Below, one piece after another: positions 26,634 to 34,495 of a stretch of 64,000 nucleotides of DNA. A program made the position numbers and the translations under genes. Source of the DNA: Sediminicola sp035798135 (GTDB taxonomy: Bacteria > Bacteroidota > Bacteroidia > Flavobacteriales > Flavobacteriaceae); NCBI GenBank assembly GCA_035798135.1, contig JAPFBR010000003.1, positions 1 through 64,000 of the forward strand. The letters run 5' to 3'. The notes under the pieces are model-generated. The model was not told the DNA's origin. It ran no database searches and saw nothing but the letters and a program-made list of their open reading frames with translations. Each line of letters starts with the position of its first letter. The first letter of the stretch is position 1.

Positions 26634-27011
26634 TTATTGTTGGGAATGTAGGGCCAATCTATTGCCTTCGATATCTACAAACAAGGCCATAAATCCATGC
26701 CCTCCACCGATCTCTTTCTTGGCTTGAATTATTTTTCCTCCTGCTTTTTCAACTTTTCCCAGTGGAACTGAAACATCTTTGCATGAAAAATAAAGTAAAG
26801 GTCCCGCTTTTTCACTTGGCGTATACATTTTGTGTTGTACCAAAGAACCGGAAGCTCCAGATTTTCCCTCCGCGAATGGGAACCATCCCATTAGAAAACC
26901 ATCTAAATCGTGTACTTCAATAGTAATATTGAATACAGTCTCGTAAAACTTTTTGGCTCGCTCCATTTTAGTTACAGGAATCTCAAACCATCCGATCATG
27001 TTATTTTCCAT
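26634..27011 (-). CDS. VOC family protein (glyoxalase/bleomycin-resistance fold)
   Basis: A 125-residue small cytoplasmic protein with the vicinal oxygen chelate fold. It opens MENNMIGWFEIPVTKMERAKKFY and ends with FVDIEGNRLALHS, the pattern of the CFP32-like VOC subgroup. Metal ligands are not obvious: the EIP glutamate is present, but the His and second Glu are not clearly placed. It lies 2 bases downstream of the SRPBCC gene on the same strand, so the pair is an operon. Such VOC/SRPBCC pairs are common and of unknown use. Confidence 0.87.
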   Translation of the reverse strand: MENNMIGWFEIPVTKMERAKKFYETVFNITIEVHDLDGFLMGWFPFAEGKSGASGSLVQHKMYTPSEKAGPLLYFSCKDVSVPLGKVEKAGGKIIQAKKEIGGGHGFMALFVDIEGNRLALHSQQ

Positions 27012-27013
27012 TA

Positions 27014-27541
27014 CTAGCTTTTTTCAAGTAAAACTTTTAGGTCTTGTAACCCTTCTTCAAAATCTTTGCCCACCATTTTGTCCATGTTCATAAAAAGAGC
27101 CATGATGGTCATCGGGAACGCATTTTCACCTTTAAAGCCCCAAATAACTTTGGTGCCTTTGGGAGAAATTTCCTCAGCAATAAGATAGCAGTCTGAAGTA
27201 GATTTAAAAGGCTTCATAAACCGCAGCTCACCTTCCATCCGTTCGCCTTCCACAATATTGGTTATCTCCTGCTCCCCTTCCCCTACCTTCTTACCTTTCC
27301 AGTAACTAATAGCACCAACCTCACCATCCGTGCCCGTAAAACTTTTTTCCATATCCGGTTCCTTTTTATCCCAAGAAGACCACTTTTGTTGATTTTTTAA
27401 ATATTTCAAATACTCAAAGACCTCAGCCTTGGGCCTATTAATTTCTATGGATCGGGAAACATCGTAATGCTTGGGTCCTAATATGGATAGGATAACGATC
27501 AAGATGACAATTCCTAGAATGATGTAAAGTATAGTGGTCAT
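27014..27541 (-). CDS. SRPBCC family protein with N-terminal membrane anchor
   Basis: A 175-residue protein. Residues 1-22 (TTILYIILGIVILIVILSIL) form a membrane anchor, followed by the START-like fold with VSRSIEINRPKAEVFEYLKYLKNQQKWSSWDKKEPDM and a C-terminal helix KMVGKDFEEGLQDLKVLLE. It resembles the polyketide-cyclase/AHSA1-like SRPBCC group, which binds hydrophobic ligands. It is translated with the VOC gene 2 bases downstream. The ligand is unknown. Confidence 0.87.
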   Translation of the reverse strand: MTTILYIILGIVILIVILSILGPKHYDVSRSIEINRPKAEVFEYLKYLKNQQKWSSWDKKEPDMEKSFTGTDGEVGAISYWKGKKVGEGEQEITNIVEGERMEGELRFMKPFKSTSDCYLIAEEISPKGTKVIWGFKGENAFPMTIMALFMNMDKMVGKDFEEGLQDLKVLLEKS

Positions 27542-27585
27542 AGAATAATATGGTTTAGTTGTATTTAAATATAGTGATATATTGT

Positions 27586-28236
27586 TTATTTTTCATTGTA
27601 CCGTTCCAAGATATCATCTATACTTTTGATGGATTTTTTAGTCCAGTCCAGCATTTTCTCCTTCTTTTCTTCCTCGAAAAGTTGCCAAGTGAGCTCACTT
27701 CTTCTCAAAATTAAAGTAAGCCGCTGTAAAATGATCGCTGCAGAAACAGAGATGTTTAAGCTTTCGGTAAAGCCCACCATGGGGATCTTTAGAAAGCCAT
27801 CCGCATTTTTCATCACTGCCTCACTCAATCCGTTTCTCTCTGTTCCAAAAAACAGGGCGGTCTTTCCAGTCAATTGAAAATCTTCCAATAGGCAGGAATC
27901 ATTATGGGGCGTTGTTGCAATGATCCGATACCCTTGTTTTTTAAGCAAGGTCAAACAATCATTGGTATTGTTATATCGATGTACATCCACCCATTTTTGG
28001 GCCCCCATAGCTATTTCGGCATCCAATCTTTTTCCATAACTGCTTTCAATCAGATGTACGCTCTGTATGCCAAAGACATCACAACTTCTCACAACAGCAC
28101 TGGTATTGTGCGTTTGGTAAACATCCTCTACGGCAACTGTAAGAAGGTTTGTTCGCTGTTCCAGTATCTTTTGAAACTTAATCTTGCGCTCCGGAGTTAT
28201 AAACTCTTCCAAATAATTTAAAAGTTGTTCATCCAT
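27586..28236 (-). CDS. trmH: TrmH-family (SpoU) RNA 2'-O-methyltransferase
   Basis: A 216-residue SPOUT methyltransferase that methylates ribose in RNA, most likely Gm18 of tRNA. The three SpoU motifs are present: NTSAVVRSCDVFG (motif 1, with the catalytic Arg), FFGTERNGLS (motif 2) and IPMVGFTESLNISVSAAI (motif 3, knot). There is no N-terminal L30e-like domain, so it is not RlmB. The short first helix and the C-terminal extension after the knot fit TrmH. It is divergent from the Sir2 gene. Confidence 0.9.
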   Translation of the reverse strand: MDEQLLNYLEEFITPERKIKFQKILEQRTNLLTVAVEDVYQTHNTSAVVRSCDVFGIQSVHLIESSYGKRLDAEIAMGAQKWVDVHRYNNTNDCLTLLKKQGYRIIATTPHNDSCLLEDFQLTGKTALFFGTERNGLSEAVMKNADGFLKIPMVGFTESLNISVSAAIILQRLTLILRRSELTWQLFEEEKKEKMLDWTKKSIKSIDDILERYNEK

Positions 28237-28298
28237 TATATATCGAATATACTAAAATCTCTATTTTTATAGTGAAAATCATCTATAAGAAAAATGTC

Positions 28299-28994
28299 AT
28301 GAAGAAAAAAGTAGTGGTCCTTACTGGGGCTGGGGTAAGTGCCGAAAGTGGCATTAATACCTTTAGGGATTCCGATGGGTTATGGGAGGGACATGACGTG
28401 CAGGAAGTTGCAACCCCACAGGGCTACGCCAACAATCCCACCTTGGTTCTCAATTTTTACAACCAGAGACGCAAACAGCTTTTTGATGTAACTCCCAATG
28501 ATGCACACAAAGCCTTGGTCCAATTGGAAGAATTGTATGATGTGACCATAATTACCCAAAATGTAGATGATTTACATGAAAGGGCCGGAAGTACCCGCAT
28601 AATTCATTTGCACGGAGAACTATTGAAGGTAAGGAGCAGTATAGATCCCAATTTGATCATTGATTGGAAGACCGACCTTCAATTAGGGGACACCTGTAGG
28701 AAAGGGAGTCAGTTACGACCACATATTGTATGGTTCGGGGAAGAGGTCCCCATGATGGATAGAGCCATTGAAATTACGCAAGAGGCCGATATTCTCATGA
28801 TCATTGGTACCTCCATGCAAGTTTATCCTGCGGCCAGTCTCGTGCATTTCGCGCCTGCACATGCTTCCATCTATTTTATTGATCCTAAACCAAATATGTC
28901 CCCGTCAGCATTTGAGAACCTCATTATTATTCAAAAAACAGCCGTCATTGGGGTACCTACTGTGGTTGCGGACCTAATTGATAAAGGACTCTAG
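28299..28994 (+). CDS. Sir2 family NAD-dependent protein deacylase lacking zinc cysteines
   Basis: A 231-residue sirtuin that removes acyl groups from lysines using NAD. NAD and catalytic motifs are intact: GAGVSAESGI, TQNVDDLHERAG, the catalytic His105 in IHLHGE, and GTSMQVYPAA. Tyr54 and Arg57 (FYNQRR) match the Tyr-x-x-Arg pair that favours succinyl or malonyl substrates in the CobB/SIRT5 group. The four zinc cysteines of the small domain are missing: the region from 107 to 145 has only one Cys (C133). The ATG at 28299 is preferred to an upstream GTG at 28272. The 3' end overlaps the haem protein gene on the other strand by 38 bases. Confidence 0.92.
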   Translation: MKKKVVVLTGAGVSAESGINTFRDSDGLWEGHDVQEVATPQGYANNPTLVLNFYNQRRKQLFDVTPNDAHKALVQLEELYDVTIITQNVDDLHERAGSTRIIHLHGELLKVRSSIDPNLIIDWKTDLQLGDTCRKGSQLRPHIVWFGEEVPMMDRAIEITQEADILMIIGTSMQVYPAASLVHFAPAHASIYFIDPKPNMSPSAFENLIIIQKTAVIGVPTVVADLIDKGL

Positions 28995-29430
28995 AATTTT
29001 TGGCCCATGTTATGATCATTTCTCTTTGAGCCGAAGTCAAACGGGCTTCCTCATGGGTCCAGGCATATTCCTTTAAAGGCATATTACCACCTTCCACTTC
29101 TTCCACCAATTCCTCCAATTTGTGGTCCTTCTTTTTGGAGGTATAATTTTCCCAGTCCGAAAAATTCAAGTGTTTCTTACCAACCCTTATATGGTCTGCC
29201 ATCCAAAAGGATACCGGGGCAATAGTACTATACCACGGGTAAACGGTATTATTGCTATGGCAATCGTAGCATGTGGTCTCTAAAATGATTTTCACATCTT
29301 GGGGTGGATTTGTTTCTAAAAGAAAGACGGCAGAATGGTCTCCACTTGTGATATTTTTTGGGGGCCTGTAAAACTGCATCCCAATAAAAACGAACAATAA
29401 CACCCACCCTATTTTTTTTGCAATTTTCAT
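28957..29430 (-). CDS. Haem-binding domain protein (single CxxCH)
   Basis: A 157-residue membrane-anchored c-type haem protein. Residues 1-21 are an uncleaved anchor or signal (KIAKKIGWVLLFVFIGMQFY), followed by the haem attachment motif CYDCHSN at about residues 54-60 and a conserved YPWYSTIAPVSFWMADHIRVGKKHLNFSDW region typical of the Haem_bd family. It is likely periplasmic. No other electron-transfer gene is nearby, so its partner is unknown. Its 3' end runs 38 bases into the end of the Sir2 gene on the opposite strand. Confidence 0.88.
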   Translation of the reverse strand: MKIAKKIGWVLLFVFIGMQFYRPPKNITSGDHSAVFLLETNPPQDVKIILETTCYDCHSNNTVYPWYSTIAPVSFWMADHIRVGKKHLNFSDWENYTSKKKDHKLEELVEEVEGGNMPLKEYAWTHEEARLTSAQREMIITWAKNSRVLYQLGPQPQ

Positions 29431-29658
29431 TTGGCACTATTTGAGCAAGAAAAATACTAAATTTTGAACCTAGAATGAATTTTATTATCTGATTAAATAC
29501 AATTCAGGGATACATTTAAGCTCATACTATTCTAATCCCTTTTCTATTTTAAACACTCAAATTAAGGGCTAAAATACAATGACAACACATGGATAATCAT
29601 ATAATTAAAAAATAATACACATTAATTTGAGAATGTTAATCCATTGCCCCCTATAAAC

Positions 29659-29689
29659 TTTTAAACTCCTTAAGTAATAACTATCTTTG
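29659..29689 (+). promoter_or_regulatory. Promoter of purB
   Basis: TTTT (29659-29662), 19 bases, then TATCTTTG (29682-29689), a TAnnTTTG match with a one-base-off -33 element. The purB start codon is 33 bases further on. The remainder of the 292-base gap upstream shows no gene and no terminator. Confidence 0.55.
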
Positions 29690-29722
29690 AGCCTTTCAAA
29701 AAAATAACCAATTTCCTAAAAG

Positions 29723-31066
29723 ATGTCATTAAACGAATTAAATGCCATATCTCCTATAGATGGGCGCTACAGAGGCAAAGTTGTTTCTTTGGCCCCTTAT
29801 TTCTCAGAGGAGGCGCTGATCAAATATAGAGTAAGAGTTGAAATTGAGTATTTCATAGCCTTGTGCGAAATACCGCTACCACAATTACAATCTTTTGATC
29901 CTTCAAAATTTGAAGCCCTCAGGGATATATACAAGAATTTTGATGCCACTGATGCCCAAGCCATAAAGGATATTGAAAAGGTTACCAACCACGATGTTAA
30001 GGCTGTGGAGTACTTTATTAAAAAGGCGTTTGATACCTTAGGTTTACAATCTTTTAAGGAATTTATCCATTTTGGACTCACCTCCCAGGATATCAACAAT
30101 ACCTCTATTCCCCTTTCCATAAAAGAGGCCATGAATGAAGTATATGTTCCTCAATACTTGGAACTCCTTACCAAATTGCAGGAATTGGCAAATGAATGGG
30201 CAGATATTCCTATGTTGGCCAGGACACATGGACAGCCTGCCTCCCCTACTCGTTTGGGTAAAGAAATAGCTGTTTTTACCACCCGATTAAAGGAACAGTT
30301 CAATTTGTTAAATGATATTCCCAGTGCCGCAAAATTTGGAGGAGCCACAGGAAACTACAATGCCCATAAGGTTGCGTACCCAAAAGTGGATTGGAAAAAT
30401 TTTGGAGAAACCTTTGTACAAAATAAACTGGGATTGCACCACTCATTTCCAACCACCCAGATTGAGCATTACGATCATATGGCCGCTCTTTTTGATACGT
30501 TAAAACGGATCAACAATATTGTCCTAGATCTGGATAGGGATTTTTGGACCTATGTATCCATGGATTATTTTAAACAAAGAATTAAAGCTGGTGAAGTAGG
30601 GTCCTCGGCCATGCCCCACAAGGTAAACCCGATTGATTTTGAAAATTCAGAAGGAAACTTAGGAATAGCCAATGCCATTTTTGAGCATTTATCCGCAAAA
30701 CTACCGGTTTCCAGATTGCAACGGGATTTAACGGATAGCACCGTGTTGCGTAACGTTGGAGTTCCCTTTGGACATACGTTGATCGCTTTTCAATCTACCC
30801 TAAAGGGATTGAACAAATTATTATTGAACAAAGAAAAATTTGAACAGGACCTGGAGAACAATTGGGCGGTGGTTGCAGAAGCCATACAGACCATTTTAAG
30901 ACGGGAAGCCTATCCAAATCCGTATGAGGCCCTAAAAGGACTTACACGTACCAATGAGAGAATCACCCAGCAATCAATTGCTGATTTTATAGATACATTG
31001 GAAGTATCGGAAGCCATCAAAAAAGAATTAAAGGCGATCACACCCAGCAATTATACAGGAATCTAG
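29723..31066 (+). CDS. purB: Adenylosuccinate lyase
   Basis: A 447-residue fumarase/aspartase-superfamily enzyme that acts twice in purine synthesis: splitting SAICAR to AICAR and adenylosuccinate to AMP, releasing fumarate. It opens LNAISPIDGRYRGKV, holds the conserved THGQPASPTRLGKE region with the catalytic His, and the superfamily signature GSSAMPHKVNPIDFENSEGN with the flexible serine loop. Length (447) and the IDGRY start place it in the E. coli-like PurB class. It stands alone between its own promoter and terminator; no other pur gene is here. Confidence 0.97.
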   Translation: MSLNELNAISPIDGRYRGKVVSLAPYFSEEALIKYRVRVEIEYFIALCEIPLPQLQSFDPSKFEALRDIYKNFDATDAQAIKDIEKVTNHDVKAVEYFIKKAFDTLGLQSFKEFIHFGLTSQDINNTSIPLSIKEAMNEVYVPQYLELLTKLQELANEWADIPMLARTHGQPASPTRLGKEIAVFTTRLKEQFNLLNDIPSAAKFGGATGNYNAHKVAYPKVDWKNFGETFVQNKLGLHHSFPTTQIEHYDHMAALFDTLKRINNIVLDLDRDFWTYVSMDYFKQRIKAGEVGSSAMPHKVNPIDFENSEGNLGIANAIFEHLSAKLPVSRLQRDLTDSTVLRNVGVPFGHTLIAFQSTLKGLNKLLLNKEKFEQDLENNWAVVAEAIQTILRREAYPNPYEALKGLTRTNERITQQSIADFIDTLEVSEAIKKELKAITPSNYTGI

Positions 31067-31088
31067 AAAAAATAATATTGCAAAATTG

Positions 31089-31113
31089 AGCCACCAAATA
31101 GGTGGCTTTTTTG
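31089..31113 (+). terminator. Terminator of purB
   Basis: AGCCACC and GGTGGCT form a perfect 7-bp stem around AAATA, followed by a T tract. It lies 22 bases after the stop codon. Confidence 0.85.
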
Positions 31114-31246
31114 TTTACCATATTATCCCATACTATTTTTTTGTTTGTAAAAGGTATGGCATTTTGGGCGTTAATCACCATCATGGGAATGTCACCATTA
31201 TTTTTTATTACTTTTATCATCAAGAAGACATAAAAAAAATTAAGCG

Positions 31247-32146
31247 ATGGACAATAAATTTTCTTTGGAACGGGCCCTAATGAAGCTTTGGGACAAGCTC
31301 TACAACTGGCTAGACATGTTAATTCTAAAACTCCCAAATATCCTTATGGCCATAGGGATTTTGATATTGTTTTATTTTATTGCCAAAGGAACACAAAAGC
31401 TATTTAGAAAGGTTTTACTAAAACAAGTAAGTCAGGTATCCATAAGGGACATTGTATCCAAAGTCATTTTTGTGACCATACTAATGACCGGCTTTTTTAT
31501 TGCCCTTGGGGTATTAGAGCTCGATAAATTACTTACCAGTATCCTGGCAGGGGCTGGAGTTATAGGTTTGGCCATTGGATTGGCACTACAAGGTACCTTG
31601 AGTAATACTTTTGGAGGTCTTGTCCTTTCTTTTATGGATATGATTCGAATCAACGATTACATAGAAACCGATGAAACCGCAGGTTTTGTAACTGAAATCA
31701 GTCTTCGAAATATGGTCATTAGAAAGCCTGACAATAACTATGTGGTCATCCCCAATTCCAAATTCATCGATGGCTCGTTCACGAACTATTCGTTAACTCC
31801 AAGATCTAAAATATCGGTTTCCTGCGGGGTAGGATATGAGAGTAGTCTTCAAAAGGTAGAGGATATAGTGGTAAAACTAATTTCGGAAAATTTCAAACAA
31901 CAAGATGATGAGGCCGTGGAATTTTATTTCACCGAATTTGGCGACTCTTCCATTAATTTCTTTACCCGCTTTTCAGTGGACATGATCAATAGCAAGCAAG
32001 AATTAATTGCCAAGCACAAGGCCATCAAATTGATTAAGGAACATTTCGACAAGCAGAATATCAACATTCCATTCCCTATCAGAACATTGGATTTTGGCAA
32101 GAACAACTTACAGGTGTTAGTTGATAAGAGTTCGGATAAGGCCTAG
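31247..32146 (+). CDS. Small-conductance mechanosensitive channel (MscS family)
   Basis: A 299-residue inner-membrane channel that opens under membrane tension and protects against osmotic downshock. Transmembrane segments are at about 27-48, 68-92 and 93-130; the last is the pore-lining TM3, rich in Gly and Ala (ILAGAGVIGLAIGLALQGTLSNTFGG). The beta domain (FVTEISLRNMVIRKPDNNYVVIPNSKF) and a C-terminal alpha/beta domain follow. The length is that of a minimal MscS, with no cyclic-nucleotide or extra periplasmic domain. It has no adjoining partner. Confidence 0.93.
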   Translation: MDNKFSLERALMKLWDKLYNWLDMLILKLPNILMAIGILILFYFIAKGTQKLFRKVLLKQVSQVSIRDIVSKVIFVTILMTGFFIALGVLELDKLLTSILAGAGVIGLAIGLALQGTLSNTFGGLVLSFMDMIRINDYIETDETAGFVTEISLRNMVIRKPDNNYVVIPNSKFIDGSFTNYSLTPRSKISVSCGVGYESSLQKVEDIVVKLISENFKQQDDEAVEFYFTEFGDSSINFFTRFSVDMINSKQELIAKHKAIKLIKEHFDKQNINIPFPIRTLDFGKNNLQVLVDKSSDKA

Positions 32147-32189
32147 GTCCCGACCAATTTTTAGCAAGTGCAACTGTATATTAATCATA

Positions 32190-32227
32190 AAAAAAAACCT
32201 GCATCAAAAAGCGATGCAGGTTTTTTT
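32190..32227. terminator. Bidirectional terminator between mscS-like and DUF4252 genes
   Basis: A long stem, AAACCTGCATC paired with GATGCAGGTTT around AAAAAGC, with A tracts before and T tracts after. It therefore works in both directions and serves the two convergent transcripts that end at 32146 and 32247. Confidence 0.88.
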
Positions 32228-32246
32228 AAAGTCTTATATAAAATAA

Positions 32247-32792
32247 TTAGCCTTTCATAAAATCCTGCAGACTTCCAAGACCTTCTCCTTTATAGTCCGA
32301 TTTTTGCAAGGCTTGCATAAGGGTCATCAAATGAGCTGGATTCATATCTTTGCCCAATACCCTGATCAACGCAAAGCCTTGATCTTTACTGGAACCATAG
32401 ATAATTACCTCATCTATTGCATCTTCATCACCTAAGTATTTGACAACTCCATTGCCATAAGTTGATTTCAATTTCATGAGTTCAACAAACTTATCCGATT
32501 TAAGGATTGCATCTACCTTGGCACTTTCCATCTTAAATTCAGCAGCGTTATCAGCTGTTTTTTTAAAGGCCAATACGTTCAGTTTTTTCAATGATTCTAT
32601 TGCCACCCTTTCATCAGATGACAGTTCTGCCTTGTCCAAATTTAGGATGCTGGCCGGAATATCAAGGGAGATGAAATTTGGATTGTTCGAATTGTCCACA
32701 TAATATTCCTGTAAACTTTGATTGGAAGAACAGGCTGCCAAGAGTCCAATTGCCATTAATGACAATACTATTTTTTTGATTGATGTTTTCAT
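32247..32792 (-). CDS. DUF4252 domain-containing lipoprotein
   Basis: A 181-residue lipoprotein with lipobox LLAAC at about 17-21 (MKTSIKKIVLSLMAIGLLAA before the Cys). The mature part has the DUF4252 pattern of helices and a KLKSTYGNGVVKYLGDEDAIDEVIIYGSSKDQGF region. It is the fourth and last gene of the ECF sigma operon, 4 bases after its paralogue. Being a periplasm-facing lipoprotein, it may be part of the signal route or an output of the sigma factor; that is inference. The function of DUF4252 is unknown. Confidence 0.85.
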   Translation of the reverse strand: MKTSIKKIVLSLMAIGLLAACSSNQSLQEYYVDNSNNPNFISLDIPASILNLDKAELSSDERVAIESLKKLNVLAFKKTADNAAEFKMESAKVDAILKSDKFVELMKLKSTYGNGVVKYLGDEDAIDEVIIYGSSKDQGFALIRVLGKDMNPAHLMTLMQALQKSDYKGEGLGSLQDFMKG

Positions 32793-32796
32793 AGGA

Positions 32797-33348
32797 TTAC
32801 TTTTTATTGGTTTTTCCTGCCTTATTCAATTCTTGGGGCAAATTCATCTTTTTGGTCAGGGAATTAATTTTGTTCAAATCTATGTCCCCGGTCAAGGAAA
32901 GCAGCACAGTCTCTACCTTACGGCCATTCATCTCCATGTTCGCATTATTTATGCCGGTCACGAACATCAGTAGTTCGCTTACATGATCATCATCTTTGCC
33001 GCTTTTAATGTAAAATTTCACATTGGCGTCTTTATCCTTAACACGCATGAGTTCTACCAAGGAAGTTGTCTTTAAATATTTATCTACCGATAATTTCATG
33101 TCAGCTGATATGCCTTTGTCCTCGGTGATAAATACCTTTAAGTTTTTTACACTCTTAGCTATTTCCATAAAATCCTTCGCCTCGGGCTCATCAATATTTA
33201 CTTCTATTTTGCTCAATAATTTGAACATACTCTCATTGACTACAACAGCGCTCACCTTGTCCAAATCTTCATATTTATCAAATATGGACTGTGAAAACCC
33301 TGCAAAGGGCAATAAGGCTACTACTAGTATTGCGAAAATCTTTTTCAT
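32797..33348 (-). CDS. DUF4252 domain-containing secreted protein
   Basis: A 183-residue exported protein. The signal peptide is MKKIFAILVVALLPFAGFSQ; the mature part begins SIFDKYEDLDKVSAVVVNESMF and holds VKFYIKSGKDDDHVSELLMFVTGINN, the typical DUF4252 core. It is a paralogue of the downstream lipoprotein with a similar layout but a different kind of signal peptide, so one is free in the periplasm and the other is membrane-bound. It starts 10 bases after the putative anti-sigma gene. Confidence 0.86.
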   Translation of the reverse strand: MKKIFAILVVALLPFAGFSQSIFDKYEDLDKVSAVVVNESMFKLLSKIEVNIDEPEAKDFMEIAKSVKNLKVFITEDKGISADMKLSVDKYLKTTSLVELMRVKDKDANVKFYIKSGKDDDHVSELLMFVTGINNANMEMNGRKVETVLLSLTGDIDLNKINSLTKKMNLPQELNKAGKTNKK

Positions 33349-33358
33349 TTCTTTAATT

Positions 33359-33778
33359 TTAATTGTTGTTGTAAATTTTTTGCTTTGTTACTTCAAATTC
33401 TTTTAGATAGGCCACTTTTTCTGTCCCTCTACTAAAATTTGTAGCCAGCAGGGTCAGCGCCCTTTTTGTTTGCTGGTAAGCGTATTCCGCCTCTCTTTTT
33501 TCTTGGTAGCTTTTACCAAAATAAATACCAAATACAAGAACTGCTACTGCTGCAACGGATAACCATCTATACTGTTTTTTTCTAGGTTTTAATGGTACCT
33601 GCTTGGTATACTGTTCCTCTTTGGCCTTGGAAAAGAATTGAAACAAGGGAATATACTGCTCTAAATGGGGTGCTACTTTTTCATTTAGGAAATAGTTCCT
33701 CAAAATTTCTTCCTCAACTACCGTAGTGGTAGCCTCAAAATACTTTTCCATTAATATATTTATTCTATCTAATTCCAT
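33359..33778 (-). CDS. Putative anti-sigma factor, single-pass membrane protein
   Basis: A 139-residue protein without a recognised domain. Residues 1-60 form a helical cytoplasmic part (MELDRINILMEKYFEATTTV onward), residues about 70-88 one transmembrane segment (YRWLSVAAVAVLVFGIYFG), and the last 50 residues a charged helical periplasmic part. It overlaps the sigma gene by 14 bases, which is the classical position and topology of an anti-sigma factor. The zinc motif of ZAS-type anti-sigma proteins is absent. The role is inferred from position alone. Confidence 0.65.
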   Translation of the reverse strand: MELDRINILMEKYFEATTTVVEEEILRNYFLNEKVAPHLEQYIPLFQFFSKAKEEQYTKQVPLKPRKKQYRWLSVAAVAVLVFGIYFGKSYQEKREAEYAYQQTKRALTLLATNFSRGTEKVAYLKEFEVTKQKIYNNN

Positions 33779-34274
33779 AGTTGTGTTTTTCCATTAATCT
33801 ATTTCTTACTTCCTTTCTTGCCCTAGACAGGGCCACTCTTACCGCAGTCGGTTGCATATCCAACAATTCTCCAATCTCCTTTAGTTCGTATTGCTCTACA
33901 TCCCGCAATTGCAATACCAGTTTTTGTTGTTCCGGTAGGTCTTCCATTATTTTTTGAACCCATCCAACGCTGTCCCTGGCCTCCAATTGGCTTTGTAAAG
34001 ACGTGTTTCCATCTTTATAATTGCTGTGAACCAATTTTAAATTTCCTGCCTGTTTCGACTTTAAGCGATCGAGACAAAAATTCTTTGTCATGGTCATCGC
34101 AAAGGCCTCCACATTATTATACTTGGACATACTGGTCTTTTTATCCCAAAGTTTAAGCAGAATTTCCTGTGTGGCATCCTCGGCCTCCTCCTTTGAAATC
34201 AGCAAACGCTTGGCCAATCGATATAGTTTATCCTTAAAAGGCATCACCACATTTAAAAATTCAGCTTGTTTCAT
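33765..34274 (-). CDS. ECF RNA polymerase sigma factor
   Basis: A 169-residue extracytoplasmic-function sigma-70 factor. Region 2 is at about 10-75 (FKDKLYRLAKRLLISKEEAEDATQEILLKLWDKK), region 4 at about 110-160 (DLPEQQKLVLQLRDVEQYELKEIGELLDMQPTAVRVALSRARKEVR). No extra C-terminal domain is present. It heads a four-gene operon with a putative membrane anti-sigma factor and two DUF4252 proteins. Autoregulation is likely for this class, but I cannot identify the ECF promoter motif in the 221-base upstream gap. Confidence 0.92.
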   Translation of the reverse strand: MKQAEFLNVVMPFKDKLYRLAKRLLISKEEAEDATQEILLKLWDKKTSMSKYNNVEAFAMTMTKNFCLDRLKSKQAGNLKLVHSNYKDGNTSLQSQLEARDSVGWVQKIMEDLPEQQKLVLQLRDVEQYELKEIGELLDMQPTAVRVALSRARKEVRNRLMEKHNYGIR

Positions 34275-34495
34275 TATTGGTTTGGTTGTTTGAAACCCTA
34301 AATTGGTTCTTAATAGGAAGACGAAGTATAACGAAAATTGTTACAAATAATTTTTTCTTATTGATAATCTCAGTAATTTGCACCGTTATTATTCGACCAG
34401 TATAAAAAAAGTTGCCCACTACCTCCCTCAAACAGTGCTAATTGCATCCAAAAAGTTGGAATGGTATTTGAGCATGTTGATTTAAAAAAGAATTT

